Counted from the first letter of the stretch, positions 31,854 to 41,088 are shown. The stretch is 64,000 bases of DNA from Curtobacterium sp. MCBD17_032 (GCF_003234855.1 NZ_QKTO01000004.1:124001-188000), one strand, 5' to 3'. Program-made: numbers and translations. Notes: generated from the letters alone by a model not told the origin.

Positions 31854-32579
31854 ATGGACGGCATCGGCGTCAATTTCATGTCTGAGCTCGTCGGGACGGC
31901 GATGCTCATCATCCTGGGTGGCGGTGTCGTCGCCGCGGTCTCGCTCACGAAGTCCAAGGGCTTCGGGGCCGGCTTCCTGATGGTGACGATCGGTTGGGGC
32001 TTCGCGGTCTTCGCCGGTGTCACGGTCTCCTACAAGTCCGGCGGTCAGCTCAACCCGGCGGTCAGCCTCGCGCAGGCGATCCTCGGCAACATCACGGTCG
32101 GCGAGATGTTCCTCTACTGGCTCGCCCAGCTCATCGGCGCGGTGATCGGTGCCGTGATCGTCTGGCTCGCCTACAAGCAGCACTTCGACGCCGAGCCCGA
32201 CGCCGCCGCCAAGCTCGGCGTGTTCTCGACCGGTCCGGCGATCCGCAGCTACGGCTGGAACGTCGTCACGGAGATCATCGGCACGTTCGTCCTCGTCTTC
32301 GTGGTCATCGCCTTCACGAACGGCCAGACCCCGGCCGAGCTCGGTGCGATCCCCGTCGCCTTCCTCGTGATCGCGATCGGTGTCTCGCTCGGTGGCCCGA
32401 CCGGCTACGCGATCAACCCGGCCCGTGACCTCGGCCCGCGCATCGCGCACGCCATCCTGCCGATCAAGGGCAAGGGCACGAGCGACTGGTCCTACGCCTG
32501 GGTCCCGGTCGTCGGCCCGCTCGTCGGTGGAGCCCTCGCCGCCGTCGTCTCCGGCGCGCTCCTCCCGATGGTGTCCTAG
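31854..32579 (+). CDS. glpF: Glycerol uptake facilitator (MIP/aquaglyceroporin)
   Basis: This 241-residue channel has six hydrophobic helices and the two NPA boxes: NPAVSLAQ near 65-72 and NPARDLGPR near 187-195. The aspartate after NPAR and the Arg constriction residue are typical of glycerol-permeable members. ATG 31854 follows CGGAGGTACCG. It lies 120 nt before glpK and shares its strand, so both probably belong to one transcription unit. Glycerol enters by facilitated diffusion and is trapped by phosphorylation. Confidence 0.9.
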   Translation: MDGIGVNFMSELVGTAMLIILGGGVVAAVSLTKSKGFGAGFLMVTIGWGFAVFAGVTVSYKSGGQLNPAVSLAQAILGNITVGEMFLYWLAQLIGAVIGAVIVWLAYKQHFDAEPDAAAKLGVFSTGPAIRSYGWNVVTEIIGTFVLVFVVIAFTNGQTPAELGAIPVAFLVIAIGVSLGGPTGYAINPARDLGPRIAHAILPIKGKGTSDWSYAWVPVVGPLVGGALAAVVSGALLPMVS

Positions 32580-32699
32580 CACCGCAGGGAACCCGCGCTC
32601 CACCAGCGCGTCCGACGCGCTCCCCACCACCTGCACCACCCTCGCGGCCGGGTCGACCCGGCCCGGCCGCAGCACCGAACACCGTCGTAAGGAGCACCA

Positions 32700-34211
32700 A
32701 TGGCCGACTACATCGTCGCCATCGACCAGGGAACCACCAGCACGCGAGCGATCGTCTTCGACCACGCCGGTTCGATCGTCTCCGTCGGGCAGAAGGAACA
32801 CGAGCAGATCTTCCCGCGCGCCGGGTGGGTCGAGCACGACCCGGCCGAGATCTGGGACAACACCCGCGAGGTCATCGGGCAGGCCCTGTCCCGCGCCGAC
32901 ATCACCCGCCACGACGTCGCGGCGGTCGGCATCACGAACCAGCGCGAGACCGCGGTCGTGTGGGACAAGACGACCGGCAAGGCCGTCTACAACGCCATCG
33001 TGTGGCAGGACACCCGTACGCAGTCGATCGTCGACAAGCTCGCCGACGGCGACACCGACCGCTACAAGGCGATCGTCGGTCTCCCCCTGGCCACGTACTT
33101 CTCCGGTACGAAGATCGCCTGGATCCTCGAGAACGTCGAGGGGGCGCGCGAGAAGGCCGAGGCGGGCGACCTGCTCTTCGGCACCACCGACACCTGGGTC
33201 CTCTGGAACCTGACCGGCGGCACCGACGGCGGCGTGCACAAGACCGACGTCACGAACGCGTCCCGCACGCTGTTCATGGACCTCGAGACGCTGCAGTGGC
33301 GCGACGACATCCTCGGCGACTTCGGTGTGCCGAAGTCGATGCTGCCGGAGATCGTCAGCTCCTCCGAGGTGTACGGCCACGTCGAGTCCTCGAGCCTCCT
33401 CCGCGAGGTCCCGATCGCCGGCATCCTCGGCGACCAGCAGGCCGCCACCTTCGGTCAGGCCGCGTTCGACCAGGGCGAGTCGAAGAACACCTACGGCACC
33501 GGCAACTTCCTCATCTTCAACACGGGCACCGACATCGTCCGCTCGGAGAACGGCCTGCTCACCACCGTCGGCTACAAGCTCGGCGACCAGGAGACCCACT
33601 ACGCCCTCGAGGGATCGATCGCCGTCACGGGGTCGCTCATCCAGTGGCTCCGCGACAACCTCGGCATCATCGGCAGCGCGCCGGAGGTCGAGACGCTCGC
33701 GACGACCGTCGAGGACAACGGCGGCGTGTACTTCGTCCCGGCGTTCTCCGGCCTCTTCGCGCCGTACTGGCGCCCGGATGCCCGCGGCGCCCTCGTCGGT
33801 CTCACCCGCTTCGTCAACAAGGGCCACATCGCGCGCGCGGCCCTCGAGGCGACGGCGCTGCAGACCCGCGAGGTCCTCGACGCCGTCAACGCCGACTCGG
33901 GTGTCGAGCTCACCGAGCTCAAGGTCGACGGCGGCATGACCGCGAACGACGCGCTCATGCAGTTCCAGGCCGACATCCTCGACGTTCCGGTCGTCCGTCC
34001 GGTCGTCGCGGAGACCACCGCGCTCGGTGCCGCCTACGCGGCCGGTCTCGCGGTCGGCTTCTGGGCGAACCTCGACGAGCTCCGTGCCAACTGGCAGGAG
34101 GACAAGCGCTGGGAACCGCAGCTCGACGCCGCCGAGCGTGAGCGCACCCTCCGCCTCTGGAAGAAGGCCGTCACGAAGACCTTCGACTGGGTCGACGAGG
34201 ACGTCCGCTGA
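32700..34211 (+). CDS. glpK: Glycerol kinase
   Basis: GlpK phosphorylates glycerol to glycerol-3-phosphate with ATP. The 503-residue FGGY-family protein has the phosphate-loop [10 protein letters not shown] (8-17), the glycerol-binding TNQRET (about 81-86), and VWQDTRT near 101-107. The family signature region near 350 includes [18 protein letters not shown], and the adenosine loop [14 protein letters not shown] lies near 405-418. HPr-phosphorylated histidine of the firmicute type is not present. ATG 32700 follows TAAGGAG. A hairpin of the repeat family terminates the unit. No glycerol-3-phosphate dehydrogenase is in the window. Confidence 0.95.
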   Translation: MADYIVAIDQGTTSTRAIVFDHAGSIVSVGQKEHEQIFPRAGWVEHDPAEIWDNTREVIGQALSRADITRHDVAAVGITNQRETAVVWDKTTGKAVYNAIVWQDTRTQSIVDKLADGDTDRYKAIVGLPLATYFSGTKIAWILENVEGAREKAEAGDLLFGTTDTWVLWNLTGGTDGGVHKTDVTNASRTLFMDLETLQWRDDILGDFGVPKSMLPEIVSSSEVYGHVESSSLLREVPIAGILGDQQAATFGQAAFDQGESKNTYGTGNFLIFNTGTDIVRSENGLLTTVGYKLGDQETHYALEGSIAVTGSLIQWLRDNLGIIGSAPEVETLATTVEDNGGVYFVPAFSGLFAPYWRPDARGALVGLTRFVNKGHIARAALEATALQTREVLDAVNADSGVELTELKVDGGMTANDALMQFQADILDVPVVRPVVAETTALGAAYAAGLAVGFWANLDELRANWQEDKRWEPQLDAAERERTLRLWKKAVTKTFDWVDEDVR

Positions 34212-34230
34212 CACGGAACGGCTGACACGG

Positions 34231-34276
34231 ACGGGAGGCCCGTGCCGGTTCCACGGAACCGGCACGGGCCTCCCGT
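34231..34276. terminator. Long perfect hairpin of the ACGGGAGGC family
   Basis: ACGGGAGGCCCGTGCCGG plus TTCC pairs fully with its complement around a two-base centre: 22-bp arms. It begins 20 nt after glpK. Confidence 0.75.
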
Positions 34277-34327
34277 CGTCGCGTGTGCCTGCGTGTGTGC
34301 CTTCCGGCGAGACACTTCGGTGTCCGT

Positions 34328-34393
34328 GAGACGCCGCCGGTTCCGGCGGCGTCCCGGGCACTCGGCGGCGTCCCGCGACGACGCCGGCGTCTC
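34328..34393 (-). terminator. Branched hairpin at the trpD stop
   Basis: GAGACGCCG (34328-34336) pairs with CGGCGTCTC (34385-34393), which overlaps the trpD stop. Inside, GCCGCCGG/CCGGCGGC forms a second perfect stem. On the minus strand it lies just after trpD. No T-run; termination is inferred. Confidence 0.4.
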
Positions 34394-35456
34394 AGGCCGG
34401 GTGGGAGGCGGGGGCCACGCCGACCCACTCGTCCAATTTGCGCATGGCAGCGCCGGAGTCGACGGAGTCCGCGGCGACCACGAGTTGCTCGCGGAAGCGC
34501 TGCAGGATCGGTCGGTCGACCTGGTCCGGGTCCTGCGCCAAGCGGAAGGCGACGAGACCCGCCGCCGCGTTCAACAGGACGATGTCGCGGACCGGTCCGG
34601 TCTCCCCCGCGAGCACCCGGCGGACGATCGCGGCGTTGTCGGCCGGCTCGCCGCCGAGCAGGTCCGAGGTGGCGGCCCGGGCGATGCCGAGGTCGCGCGG
34701 GTCGAGGTCGTGCTCGGTGACGCGGCCACCGGTGACCTGCCAGATGTGACTGTGTCCGGTCGTCGTGAGCTCGTCGAGCCCGTCGTCACCGCGGAAGACG
34801 AGCGCCGTCGCCCCGCGCGTCTGGAACACCCCCGTGATGATCGGCACGAGGTCGAGCTGGGCGACCCCGACGGCGTTCGCTTCGCACCGCGCCGGGTTCA
34901 CGAGCGGGCCGAGGAAGTTGAACACCGTGGGGACGCCGATCTCCCGCCGGACCGCCGCTGCGTTGGCGAATCCGGGGTGGAAGGCGCTCGCGAACGCGAA
35001 GGTCAGCCCGACACGCCGGAAGGTCTCGGCGACACGCGCGGCGTCCATCGTGAGGTCGAGGCCCAGCGCGGCGAGCACGTCGCTCGACCCCGACTTCGAC
35101 GAGCTCGCACGGTTGCCGTGCTTCACCACGGGGACGCCCGCGGCCGCGATGACGATCGCGGCCATCGTCGAGACGTTCACCGTGCCGACGACGTCCCCAC
35201 CGGTCCCGACGATGTCGAGGGCCATCGGGTCGACGTCGAGTGGGACCGCCGCGTCGAGGACGGCGTCCCGGAACCCGACGACCTCGTCGACCGTCTCGCC
35301 CTTCGCGCGGAGGGCGACGGCGAACGCGGCGATCTGCGCGTCGGTGGCGCGGCCCTGCACGATCTGCTCCATGGCCCATGTGGACTGCCTGATCGAGAGG
35401 TCTTCGCGCACCATGAGCGCGCTGATCACCGCAGGCCAGGAGAGAGCGTCAGACAT
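34392..35456 (-). CDS. trpD: Anthranilate phosphoribosyltransferase
   Basis: TrpD adds phosphoribose from PRPP to anthranilate in tryptophan synthesis. The 354-residue protein has a helical N-terminal domain (about 1-75) and the phosphoribosyl-binding motifs DIVGTGGDVVGTVNVST (about 92-108) and KHGNRASSSKSGSSD (about 118-132), all key residues intact. Other trp genes are not nearby; trpD beside ctaE is a common actinobacterial arrangement. ATG 35456 lies 6 nt after a TACGAT box on the minus strand, suggesting a leaderless mRNA. Divergent from the respiratory operon. Confidence 0.94.
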   Translation of the reverse strand: MSDALSWPAVISALMVREDLSIRQSTWAMEQIVQGRATDAQIAAFAVALRAKGETVDEVVGFRDAVLDAAVPLDVDPMALDIVGTGGDVVGTVNVSTMAAIVIAAAGVPVVKHGNRASSSKSGSSDVLAALGLDLTMDAARVAETFRRVGLTFAFASAFHPGFANAAAVRREIGVPTVFNFLGPLVNPARCEANAVGVAQLDLVPIITGVFQTRGATALVFRGDDGLDELTTTGHSHIWQVTGGRVTEHDLDPRDLGIARAATSDLLGGEPADNAAIVRRVLAGETGPVRDIVLLNAAAGLVAFRLAQDPDQVDRPILQRFREQLVVAADSVDSGAAMRKLDEWVGVAPASHPA

Positions 35457-35462
35457 GGCTCG

Positions 35463-35468
35463 ATCGTA
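35463..35468 (-). promoter_or_regulatory. trpD: -10 box for leaderless trpD mRNA
   Basis: On the minus strand TACGAT precedes ATG 35456 by 6 nt. It lies 55 bp from the divergent ctaE box, so the two promoters share a short control region. Confidence 0.5.
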
Positions 35469-35522
35469 CTGATTCTCGAAGACCCGCCAGTTGCCTGCGA
35501 AAACACTGTCGGTGGATTCCGC

Positions 35523-35528
35523 CATAAT
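35523..35528 (+). promoter_or_regulatory. -10 box of the ctaE-qcrCAB operon
   Basis: CATAAT, closest to the TATAAT consensus in the window, lies 7 nt before GTG 35536. This supports a leaderless ctaE mRNA starting at that GTG rather than at the overlapping ATG 35527. Confidence 0.5.
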
Positions 35529-35535
35529 GGAGGAC

Positions 35536-36165
35536 GTGACAAGCACCCCTCTCTCCAGATCCGTCAGCGGTCCGGTCCTGAACAGGCCGAACCCCGTTGC
35601 CGTGGGGACGATCGTGTGGCTGGGCAGCGAGGTCATGTTCTTCGCCGGCCTGTTCGCGATCTACTTCACGCTGCGCAGCACCTCTCCCGAGCTCTGGGCG
35701 ACCGAGACCGCCAAGCTCGAGGTGCCGTTCGCGTCGGTGAACACGATCATCCTGGTGCTGTCGAGCTTCGCCTGCCAGTTCGCCGTCTTCGCCGCTGAGC
35801 GGTTCCAGGTGCACCGCACCAGCTGGAACCCGAAGGACTGGGGCATGACGGAGTGGTTCTTCGTCACCTACTGCATGGGCGCGATCTTCGTGTGCGGGCA
35901 GATCTTCGAGTACGCCAACCTCTGGCACGAGGGCATGACGCTCTCCTCGAGCGCCTACGGCTCCGCGTTCTACATGACCACCGGCTTCCACGGCCTGCAC
36001 GTGACTGGTGGCCTCATCGCCTTCCTCCTCACGCTCGGCCGTGGGTTCGCCGCGAAGAACTTCGGGCACAAGGAAGCCACCACCGCGATCGTCGTGTCCT
36101 ACTACTGGCACTTCGTCGACGTCGTGTGGATCGGTCTCTTCGCCGTCATCTACCTCCTCAAGTGA
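35536..36165 (+). CDS. ctaE: Cytochrome c oxidase subunit III
   Basis: This 209-residue membrane protein belongs to the aa3 terminal oxidase of the bcc-aa3 supercomplex. Five hydrophobic helices are visible. Conserved subunit III features include [13 protein letters not shown] (about 35-47), the [11 protein letters not shown] segment (about 150-160) and the terminal [19 protein letters not shown] (about 187-205). The first 20 residues are polar and cytoplasmic. Starts upstream at 35527 and 35491 are in frame, but a CATAAT box favours GTG 35536. qcrC begins 20 nt after its stop, and ctaE-qcrCAB order is the classic actinobacterial one. Confidence 0.93.
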   Translation: MTSTPLSRSVSGPVLNRPNPVAVGTIVWLGSEVMFFAGLFAIYFTLRSTSPELWATETAKLEVPFASVNTIILVLSSFACQFAVFAAERFQVHRTSWNPKDWGMTEWFFVTYCMGAIFVCGQIFEYANLWHEGMTLSSSAYGSAFYMTTGFHGLHVTGGLIAFLLTLGRGFAAKNFGHKEATTAIVVSYYWHFVDVVWIGLFAVIYLLK

Positions 36166-36185
36166 GAATCAGGCAGCCCCACAGC

Positions 36186-37001
36186 ATGTTCAACACAACG
36201 AAGCAGAACAAGAAGGGCCGGCGCTCTCCCCTGGCGACCGTGTCCCTCCTCGCCGTCGCACTCATGACGACGGGCGGCGCCTACGCGCTCTTCAGCACCT
36301 CGGCCAACGCCGAGTCCAGCACGTCGAGCACGGTCGCCGAGTCCAGCCAGTCCCAGGTGAACGAGGGCGAGAAGCTCTTCGCCTCGAACTGCGCCACCTG
36401 CCACGGGCTGTCCGCGCAGGGCACGAGCGAGGGCCCGTCCCTCATCGGTGTCGGCGCCGCGTCGGTCGACTTCCAGGTGGGCACCGGCCGCATGCCGCTC
36501 GCCGCCCAGGGCCCGCAGGGTGAAGAGAAGCCCGAGCAGTTCACCGACCAGCAGGTCGACGCGATGGCCGCCTACGTCGCCTCGCTCGGCCCCGGCCCGT
36601 CGGTCCCCGGCAAGGAGCTCACCGACGGTTCCGAGGGTGACGCAGCCGAAGGTGCGGAGCTGTTCCGCATCAACTGTGCGATGTGCCACAACGTCGCCGG
36701 TGCCGGTGGTGCCCTGACCGAGGGCAAGTACGCACCCAACCTGCGCGACGTCTCGGGCAAGCACATCTACGAGGCCATGCTGACCGGCCCGCAGAACATG
36801 CCGGTCTTCAACGACCTGAACCTCACCCCGGACCAGAAGGCCGACATCATCACGTACCTCAAGTACGTGCAGGACAACCGGTCGCCCGGCGGCTTCGGCC
36901 TCGGGGACCTCGGCCCGGTCGCCGAGGGGCTGTTCATCTGGATCTTCGGGCTCGGCGCGGTCGTTGCGATGACCGTCTGGCTGACCGCGAAGCAGAACTG
37001 A
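36186..37001 (+). CDS. qcrC: Cytochrome bc1 complex diheme cytochrome c subunit
   Basis: QcrC carries electrons from the Rieske centre to the oxidase inside the supercomplex, replacing soluble cytochrome c. The 271-residue protein has an N-terminal membrane anchor (about 15-37), a Ser-rich linker, and two c-type heme sites: CATCH (69-73) and CAMCH (164-168), with distal methionines likely in GRMPL and QNMPVF. A C-terminal membrane helix lies near 245-266. Hemes must be attached outside the membrane by a cytochrome c maturation system not in the window. Confidence 0.95.
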   Translation: MFNTTKQNKKGRRSPLATVSLLAVALMTTGGAYALFSTSANAESSTSSTVAESSQSQVNEGEKLFASNCATCHGLSAQGTSEGPSLIGVGAASVDFQVGTGRMPLAAQGPQGEEKPEQFTDQQVDAMAAYVASLGPGPSVPGKELTDGSEGDAAEGAELFRINCAMCHNVAGAGGALTEGKYAPNLRDVSGKHIYEAMLTGPQNMPVFNDLNLTPDQKADIITYLKYVQDNRSPGGFGLGDLGPVAEGLFIWIFGLGAVVAMTVWLTAKQN

Positions 37002-37034
37002 TCGTCCGTGTCGCACGACACTGAAGGGAACACC

Positions 37035-38102
37035 ATGGCAGAGCACGATGACGAGGCGCTGAACTCGTCCTCGGCTGTCGAGCAGTACGGCGCGACGCAG
37101 CCGGCCGGGACGGCCGTCCTGCCGACGGACCGGTTCGAGAACCCGGGTGAGCCGCCGCACCGCGCTCGGCGCACCGACGTCGACCCGAAGAAGCAGCGCC
37201 TCGCCGAGCGTCAGGTCGCCACGTTCTTCTACCTGTCGATCATCGGCAGCGTCCTGTCGATCGCGGCGTACATCGCCTTCCCGATCGACGCGAACGACTT
37301 CGGTTCGGTCCGCTCGGCGAACCTCTTCCTCGGTCTCTCCATCACGCTCGCCCTGCTCGCGCTGGGCATCGGCGCCGTCTACTGGTCGAAGACCCTGGTC
37401 TCCGACCGCGAGCTCACCGAGATGCGCCACACCACGCGCGGCTCGGACGAGACCCGCGCCAAGGCGGTCGAGGCCTTCCAGCTCGCCGACAAGGAGTCGG
37501 GCTTCAGCCGTCGCAAGCTGATCCGCAACTCCCTCATCGGTGCCCTGGTCGCGTTCCCGCTGCCCGGCATCGTCCTGGTCCGTGACCTCGCGCCCAAGGA
37601 AGACCCGAACGAGCTGCTCCGTCACACGTTCTGGAAGTCGGGCCTGCGCCTGACGAAGGACCCGACGGGCCTGCCGATCAAGGCGTCCGACGTCACCATC
37701 GGATCGGTGTTCCACGTCATCCCCGAGGGCATGCTCGACTCCGAGCACATGCTCGAGGAGAAGGCGAAGGCCGCCGTCCTCCTGATGCGCCTCGACCCGA
37801 AGGACCTCAACCCCGGCAAGGGCCAGGAGAACTGGGGCTACGACGGCATCGTCGCGTACTCCAAGATCTGCACCCACGTCGGATGCCCGGTCGCGCTCTA
37901 CGAGCAGCAGACGCACCACCTGCTGTGCCCGTGCCACCAGTCCACCTTCGATGTCTCGAACAACTGCGAGGTCATCTTCGGACCGGCGGCCCGCCCCCTC
38001 CCCCAACTTCCGATCTCGGTCGATGACGACGGCTACCTGGTCGCACAGAGCGACTTCCACGAGCCGGTCGGCCCGTCCTTCTGGGAGCGTGCCCGCTCAT
38101 GA
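37035..38102 (+). CDS. qcrA: Cytochrome bc1 complex Rieske iron-sulfur subunit
   Basis: This 355-residue subunit has an acidic N-terminal head, three membrane helices (about 60-82, 95-120, 162-185), and a C-terminal Rieske domain with CTHVGC at 279-284 and CPCH at 298-301, which bind the 2Fe-2S cluster. The three-helix form is typical of actinobacteria. The FSRRKLIRN segment before the third helix looks like an internal twin-arginine motif for Tat insertion; tatC is in this window. ATG 37035 follows GAAGGGAACACC; a GTG at 37008 would add nine residues. The stop overlaps qcrB by ATGA. Confidence 0.94.
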   Translation: MAEHDDEALNSSSAVEQYGATQPAGTAVLPTDRFENPGEPPHRARRTDVDPKKQRLAERQVATFFYLSIIGSVLSIAAYIAFPIDANDFGSVRSANLFLGLSITLALLALGIGAVYWSKTLVSDRELTEMRHTTRGSDETRAKAVEAFQLADKESGFSRRKLIRNSLIGALVAFPLPGIVLVRDLAPKEDPNELLRHTFWKSGLRLTKDPTGLPIKASDVTIGSVFHVIPEGMLDSEHMLEEKAKAAVLLMRLDPKDLNPGKGQENWGYDGIVAYSKICTHVGCPVALYEQQTHHLLCPCHQSTFDVSNNCEVIFGPAARPLPQLPISVDDDGYLVAQSDFHEPVGPSFWERARS

Positions 38103-39790
38103 GCAGCACAACGACAACCACCCCCAACACCGAGTCGTCGAACAAGCCGACTCCTGACCGTGGGTCGCGGCTGATCAACTACACCGCGAACTACATCGAC
38201 GAGCGCACGAGCCTCTCCGGACTGGTGAAGGAGGTCGGGCGCAAGATCTTCCCCGACCACTGGAGCTTCATGCTCGGTGAGGTCGCGCTCTACAGCTTCG
38301 TCGTCGTCCTGCTCTCGGGGACCTTCCTGACGTTCTTCTACCAGGCGTCGATGACCGAGGTCGTCTACGACGGTTCGTACGTCCCCATGAAGGGCGTCGA
38401 GATGTCGGTCGCCCTGCAGTCCACGCTCGACATCTCCTTCGAGATCCGCGGTGGCCTGTTCGTCCGACAGATCCACCACTGGGCCGCCCTGCTGTTCGTG
38501 GCCTCGGTCATGCTGCACATGGCGCGCGTCTTCTTCACCGGTGCGTTCCGCAAGCCCCGCGAGCTCAACTGGGTCTTCGGCTTCGTGCTCTGGGTCCTCG
38601 CCATGGCAGAGGGCTTCACCGGCTACTCGCTCCCCGACGACCTGCTCTCCGGCAACGGTCTCCGCATCATCGTCGGCATGATCGAGGGTGTCCCGGTCAT
38701 CGGTGTGTGGATCGCCTACCTGCTGTTCGGTGGCGAGTTCCCGGGCACCGACATCGTCGGCCGCCTCTACACGCTCCACATCCTGCTGCTGCCGGCGATC
38801 CTGGTCGCGGTGCTCGGCGTCCACCTCGTGCTCGTCGTGGTCAACAAGCACACGCAGTACGCGGGTCCGGGCAAGACGAACGAGAACGTCGTCGGTGTCC
38901 CGATCCTCCCGGCGTTCGCCGCGAAGGGTGGCGGGTTCTTCTTCATCGTCGCCGGCATCCTGGCCGCGATCGCGTCGCTGTTCACGATCAACCCGATCTG
39001 GAACTACGGCCCGTACGACCCGTCCCCCGTGTCCGCCGGAACCCAGCCCGACTGGTACATCGGCTTCGCGGACGGTGCGCTCCGTCTGGTGCCGCCGCAC
39101 TGGGAGGTCGTCTGGTTCGGCTACACGGTGTCCTTCAACATCCTCGTGCCGATCGCGGTCCTCATGGGCCTCATCATCGCGATCTTCGTCTACCCGTTCA
39201 TCGAGGCGTGGGTCACCGGGGACCAGCGCGAGCACCACATCGCCGACCGTCCGCGGAACGCCCCGACCCGCACCGCGATCGGTGTCGCCGGCATCACGCT
39301 GTACGGCGCGCTCTTCACGGCGGCGTCGTCCGACCTCATCGCGACGCACTTCATGGTGTCGATCAACCACGTGATCCACGTGCTCCAGGCGGCGACGGTC
39401 CTCGGCCCGTTCGTGGCGTTCTGGATCACGAAGCGCGTGTGCCTCGCCCTGCAGAAGAAGGACCGCGAGATCGTCCTGCACGGGTACGAGTCCGGTCGTA
39501 TCGTGCGCCTGCCGCACGGTGAGTTCATCGAGGTGCACGAGCAGCTCGACGAGTACGAGCGCTGGCGTCTCCTGGAGTTCAACGACTACAAGCCGCTGAT
39601 GATCCGTCCCGACGCCCGTGGTCGCATCAGCGCCGCGCAGAAGGCCCGGGCCCGTGTGTCCCGCTTCTTCTTCGAGGACCGCATCGAGCCGGTGTCGAAG
39701 TCGGAGCTCGAGGCTGCCCACGCCGCGCACCACGGTCCGGACCTCGAAGGCACCCACCAGGCCCCGCAGGTCGGCGCCGGCACCAAGTAA
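38099..39790 (+). CDS. qcrB: Cytochrome bc1 complex cytochrome b subunit
   Basis: QcrB oxidises menaquinol and holds the two b hemes. The 563-residue protein begins with a polar stretch, then eight or more hydrophobic helices from about 60 to 430. Heme-ligand histidines lie in RQIHHWAALLFVASVMLHM (about 124-142) and LYTLHILLLPAILVAVLGVHL (about 222-242). The quinol-site motif appears as NPIWNYGPYDPSPVS (about 300-314), the place of PEWY in mitochondrial homologues. The long cytoplasmic C-terminal tail is typical of actinobacteria. This is the target of Q203-type drugs in mycobacteria. A hairpin follows. Confidence 0.95.
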   Translation: MSSTTTTTPNTESSNKPTPDRGSRLINYTANYIDERTSLSGLVKEVGRKIFPDHWSFMLGEVALYSFVVVLLSGTFLTFFYQASMTEVVYDGSYVPMKGVEMSVALQSTLDISFEIRGGLFVRQIHHWAALLFVASVMLHMARVFFTGAFRKPRELNWVFGFVLWVLAMAEGFTGYSLPDDLLSGNGLRIIVGMIEGVPVIGVWIAYLLFGGEFPGTDIVGRLYTLHILLLPAILVAVLGVHLVLVVVNKHTQYAGPGKTNENVVGVPILPAFAAKGGGFFFIVAGILAAIASLFTINPIWNYGPYDPSPVSAGTQPDWYIGFADGALRLVPPHWEVVWFGYTVSFNILVPIAVLMGLIIAIFVYPFIEAWVTGDQREHHIADRPRNAPTRTAIGVAGITLYGALFTAASSDLIATHFMVSINHVIHVLQAATVLGPFVAFWITKRVCLALQKKDREIVLHGYESGRIVRLPHGEFIEVHEQLDEYERWRLLEFNDYKPLMIRPDARGRISAAQKARARVSRFFFEDRIEPVSKSELEAAHAAHHGPDLEGTHQAPQVGAGTK

Positions 39791-39803
39791 CACCGCTCGG
39801 CAA

Positions 39804-39852
39804 GAACGCGAACACCCCTCGTCCACTTCGTGGTCGGGGGGTGTTCGCGTTC
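39804..39852 (+). terminator. Terminator of the ctaE-qcrCAB operon
   Basis: GAACGCGAACACCCC pairs with GGGGTGTTCGCGTTC (15 bp) around a loop that itself contains CCAC/GTGG pairing. It begins 13 nt after the qcrB stop. Confidence 0.75.
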
Positions 39853-39982
39853 GCCTCATGCCGCGGACACCGGACAGGGCGCCCCAGTTCACGGGGGGTT
39901 CACATCGCGGTGTTGGAATCGTCGAAGTCGGTGTGGCATCGTGTTGCACCACGCACTCGCTGCCAACGGAAGAAGAGACCCG

Positions 39983-40942
39983 ATGGACGCCCGGACGGCT
40001 GAACACCCCAGGCCGAACCACTTCCTGCTCCACCTCAGCGACACCCACCTCCTCGCCGGCGACGGACCCTTGTACGGGGCCGTCGACTCGGCGGAACGCC
40101 TCGGCCAGATCATCGCCGAGATCGAGGCGTCAGGTGCCCGACCCGAAGCGATCGTCGTGACCGGCGACGTCGCGGACAAGGGTGAACCGGGCGCCTACAC
40201 GCGTGTCCGCGCGATCATCGAGCCGGCGGCCGAGCGCATCGGTGCGCAGGTGATCTGGGCGATGGGCAACCACGACGAACGCGGTGCCTTCCGCCAGGAG
40301 CTGTTCGGGCTCCAGCCGACCGACCGCCCGGTGGACTTCGTCTACGACGTCAACGGGCTCCGGGTCATCACCCTCGACACGAGCGTGCCGGGCCACCACC
40401 ACGGCGAGGTCTCCCCCGAGCAGCTGGACTGGCTCGCGGAGGTCCTGTCCGAGGCGGCGCCGCACGGCACGATCCTCGCGATGCACCACCCGCCCGTCCC
40501 GAGCGTGCAGGACCTCACCGTCCTCGTCGAGCTCCGCGACCAGGCAGCCCTCGCGGAGGTTGTCGAAGGCAGCGACGTCATCTCGATCATCGCCGGGCAC
40601 CTGCACTACTCGACCAGCGCGGTGTTCGCCGGTGTCCCCGTCTCGGTCGCGAGCGCCACGTGCTACACGCAGGACCTCAACGAGTTCCAGCGCGGTACCC
40701 GCGGTCGTGACGGCGCGCAGTCGTTCAACCTCATGCACGTGTACGGCAACCAGGTCGTGCACTCGGTCGTCCCCATCGGGACGTACGCGACGGTCGGCGA
40801 ACCTGTGTCGTCCGTGGAGACCGAGGCACGCCTCGCCGCCGCCGGAGTCGTCATCCCACCGGCGGTCGAGCCGGCGCCCGTCACCGCCTCGATGCCCGTC
40901 TTCACCCTCGACACGGTCCCGGTCTCGCCGATCAGACGGTGA
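39983..40942 (+). CDS. Class III metallophosphoesterase (CpdA-like)
   Basis: This 319-residue protein has the calcineurin-like motifs in order: LSDTHL (about 13-18), TGDVADKG (about 57-64), GNHDE (about 94-98), AMHHPP (about 166-171) and GHLHYS (about 206-211). All metal-binding residues are intact. The family includes 3',5'-cyclic nucleotide phosphodiesterases such as CpdA and Rv0805, so cAMP or a related phosphodiester is a reasonable substrate, though not proven. The C-terminal 50 residues are Pro/Val rich. No signal peptide, so it is cytoplasmic. ATG 39983 follows GGAAGAAGAGACCCG. Confidence 0.88.
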   Translation: MDARTAEHPRPNHFLLHLSDTHLLAGDGPLYGAVDSAERLGQIIAEIEASGARPEAIVVTGDVADKGEPGAYTRVRAIIEPAAERIGAQVIWAMGNHDERGAFRQELFGLQPTDRPVDFVYDVNGLRVITLDTSVPGHHHGEVSPEQLDWLAEVLSEAAPHGTILAMHHPPVPSVQDLTVLVELRDQAALAEVVEGSDVISIIAGHLHYSTSAVFAGVPVSVASATCYTQDLNEFQRGTRGRDGAQSFNLMHVYGNQVVHSVVPIGTYATVGEPVSSVETEARLAAAGVVIPPAVEPAPVTASMPVFTLDTVPVSPIRR

Positions 40943-40947
40943 CCGCG

Positions 40948-40992
40948 ACGGACGGGAGGCCCGGTGCCAGCTGACACCGGGCGTCCCGTCCG
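40948..40992. terminator. Hairpin of the ACGGGAGGC family, imperfect
   Basis: CGACGGACGGGAGGCCCGGTG pairs with CACCGGGCGTCCCGTCCG, leaving one G-to-C mismatch (GGGCG instead of GGGCC). It begins 6 nt after the phosphodiesterase stop. Confidence 0.65.
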
Positions 40993-41043
40993 CCACGGCG
41001 CGGGTCCGGCACGGCGCGGGCCGGTCTCGGCGCCGGACTCGCC

Positions 41044-41082
41044 GGGCCGTTACGGGCCGTTATGGGCCGTTACGGGCCGTTG
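41044..41082. repeat. Tandem 10-bp repeat GGGCCGTTAC, 3.8 copies
   Basis: Units at 41044, 41054, 41064 and 41074 (the last cut short); one carries T for the final C. They lie in the short gap before the Stealth gene stop at 41089 and encode nothing obvious. Confidence 0.7.
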
Positions 41083-41088
41083 GGCCCG

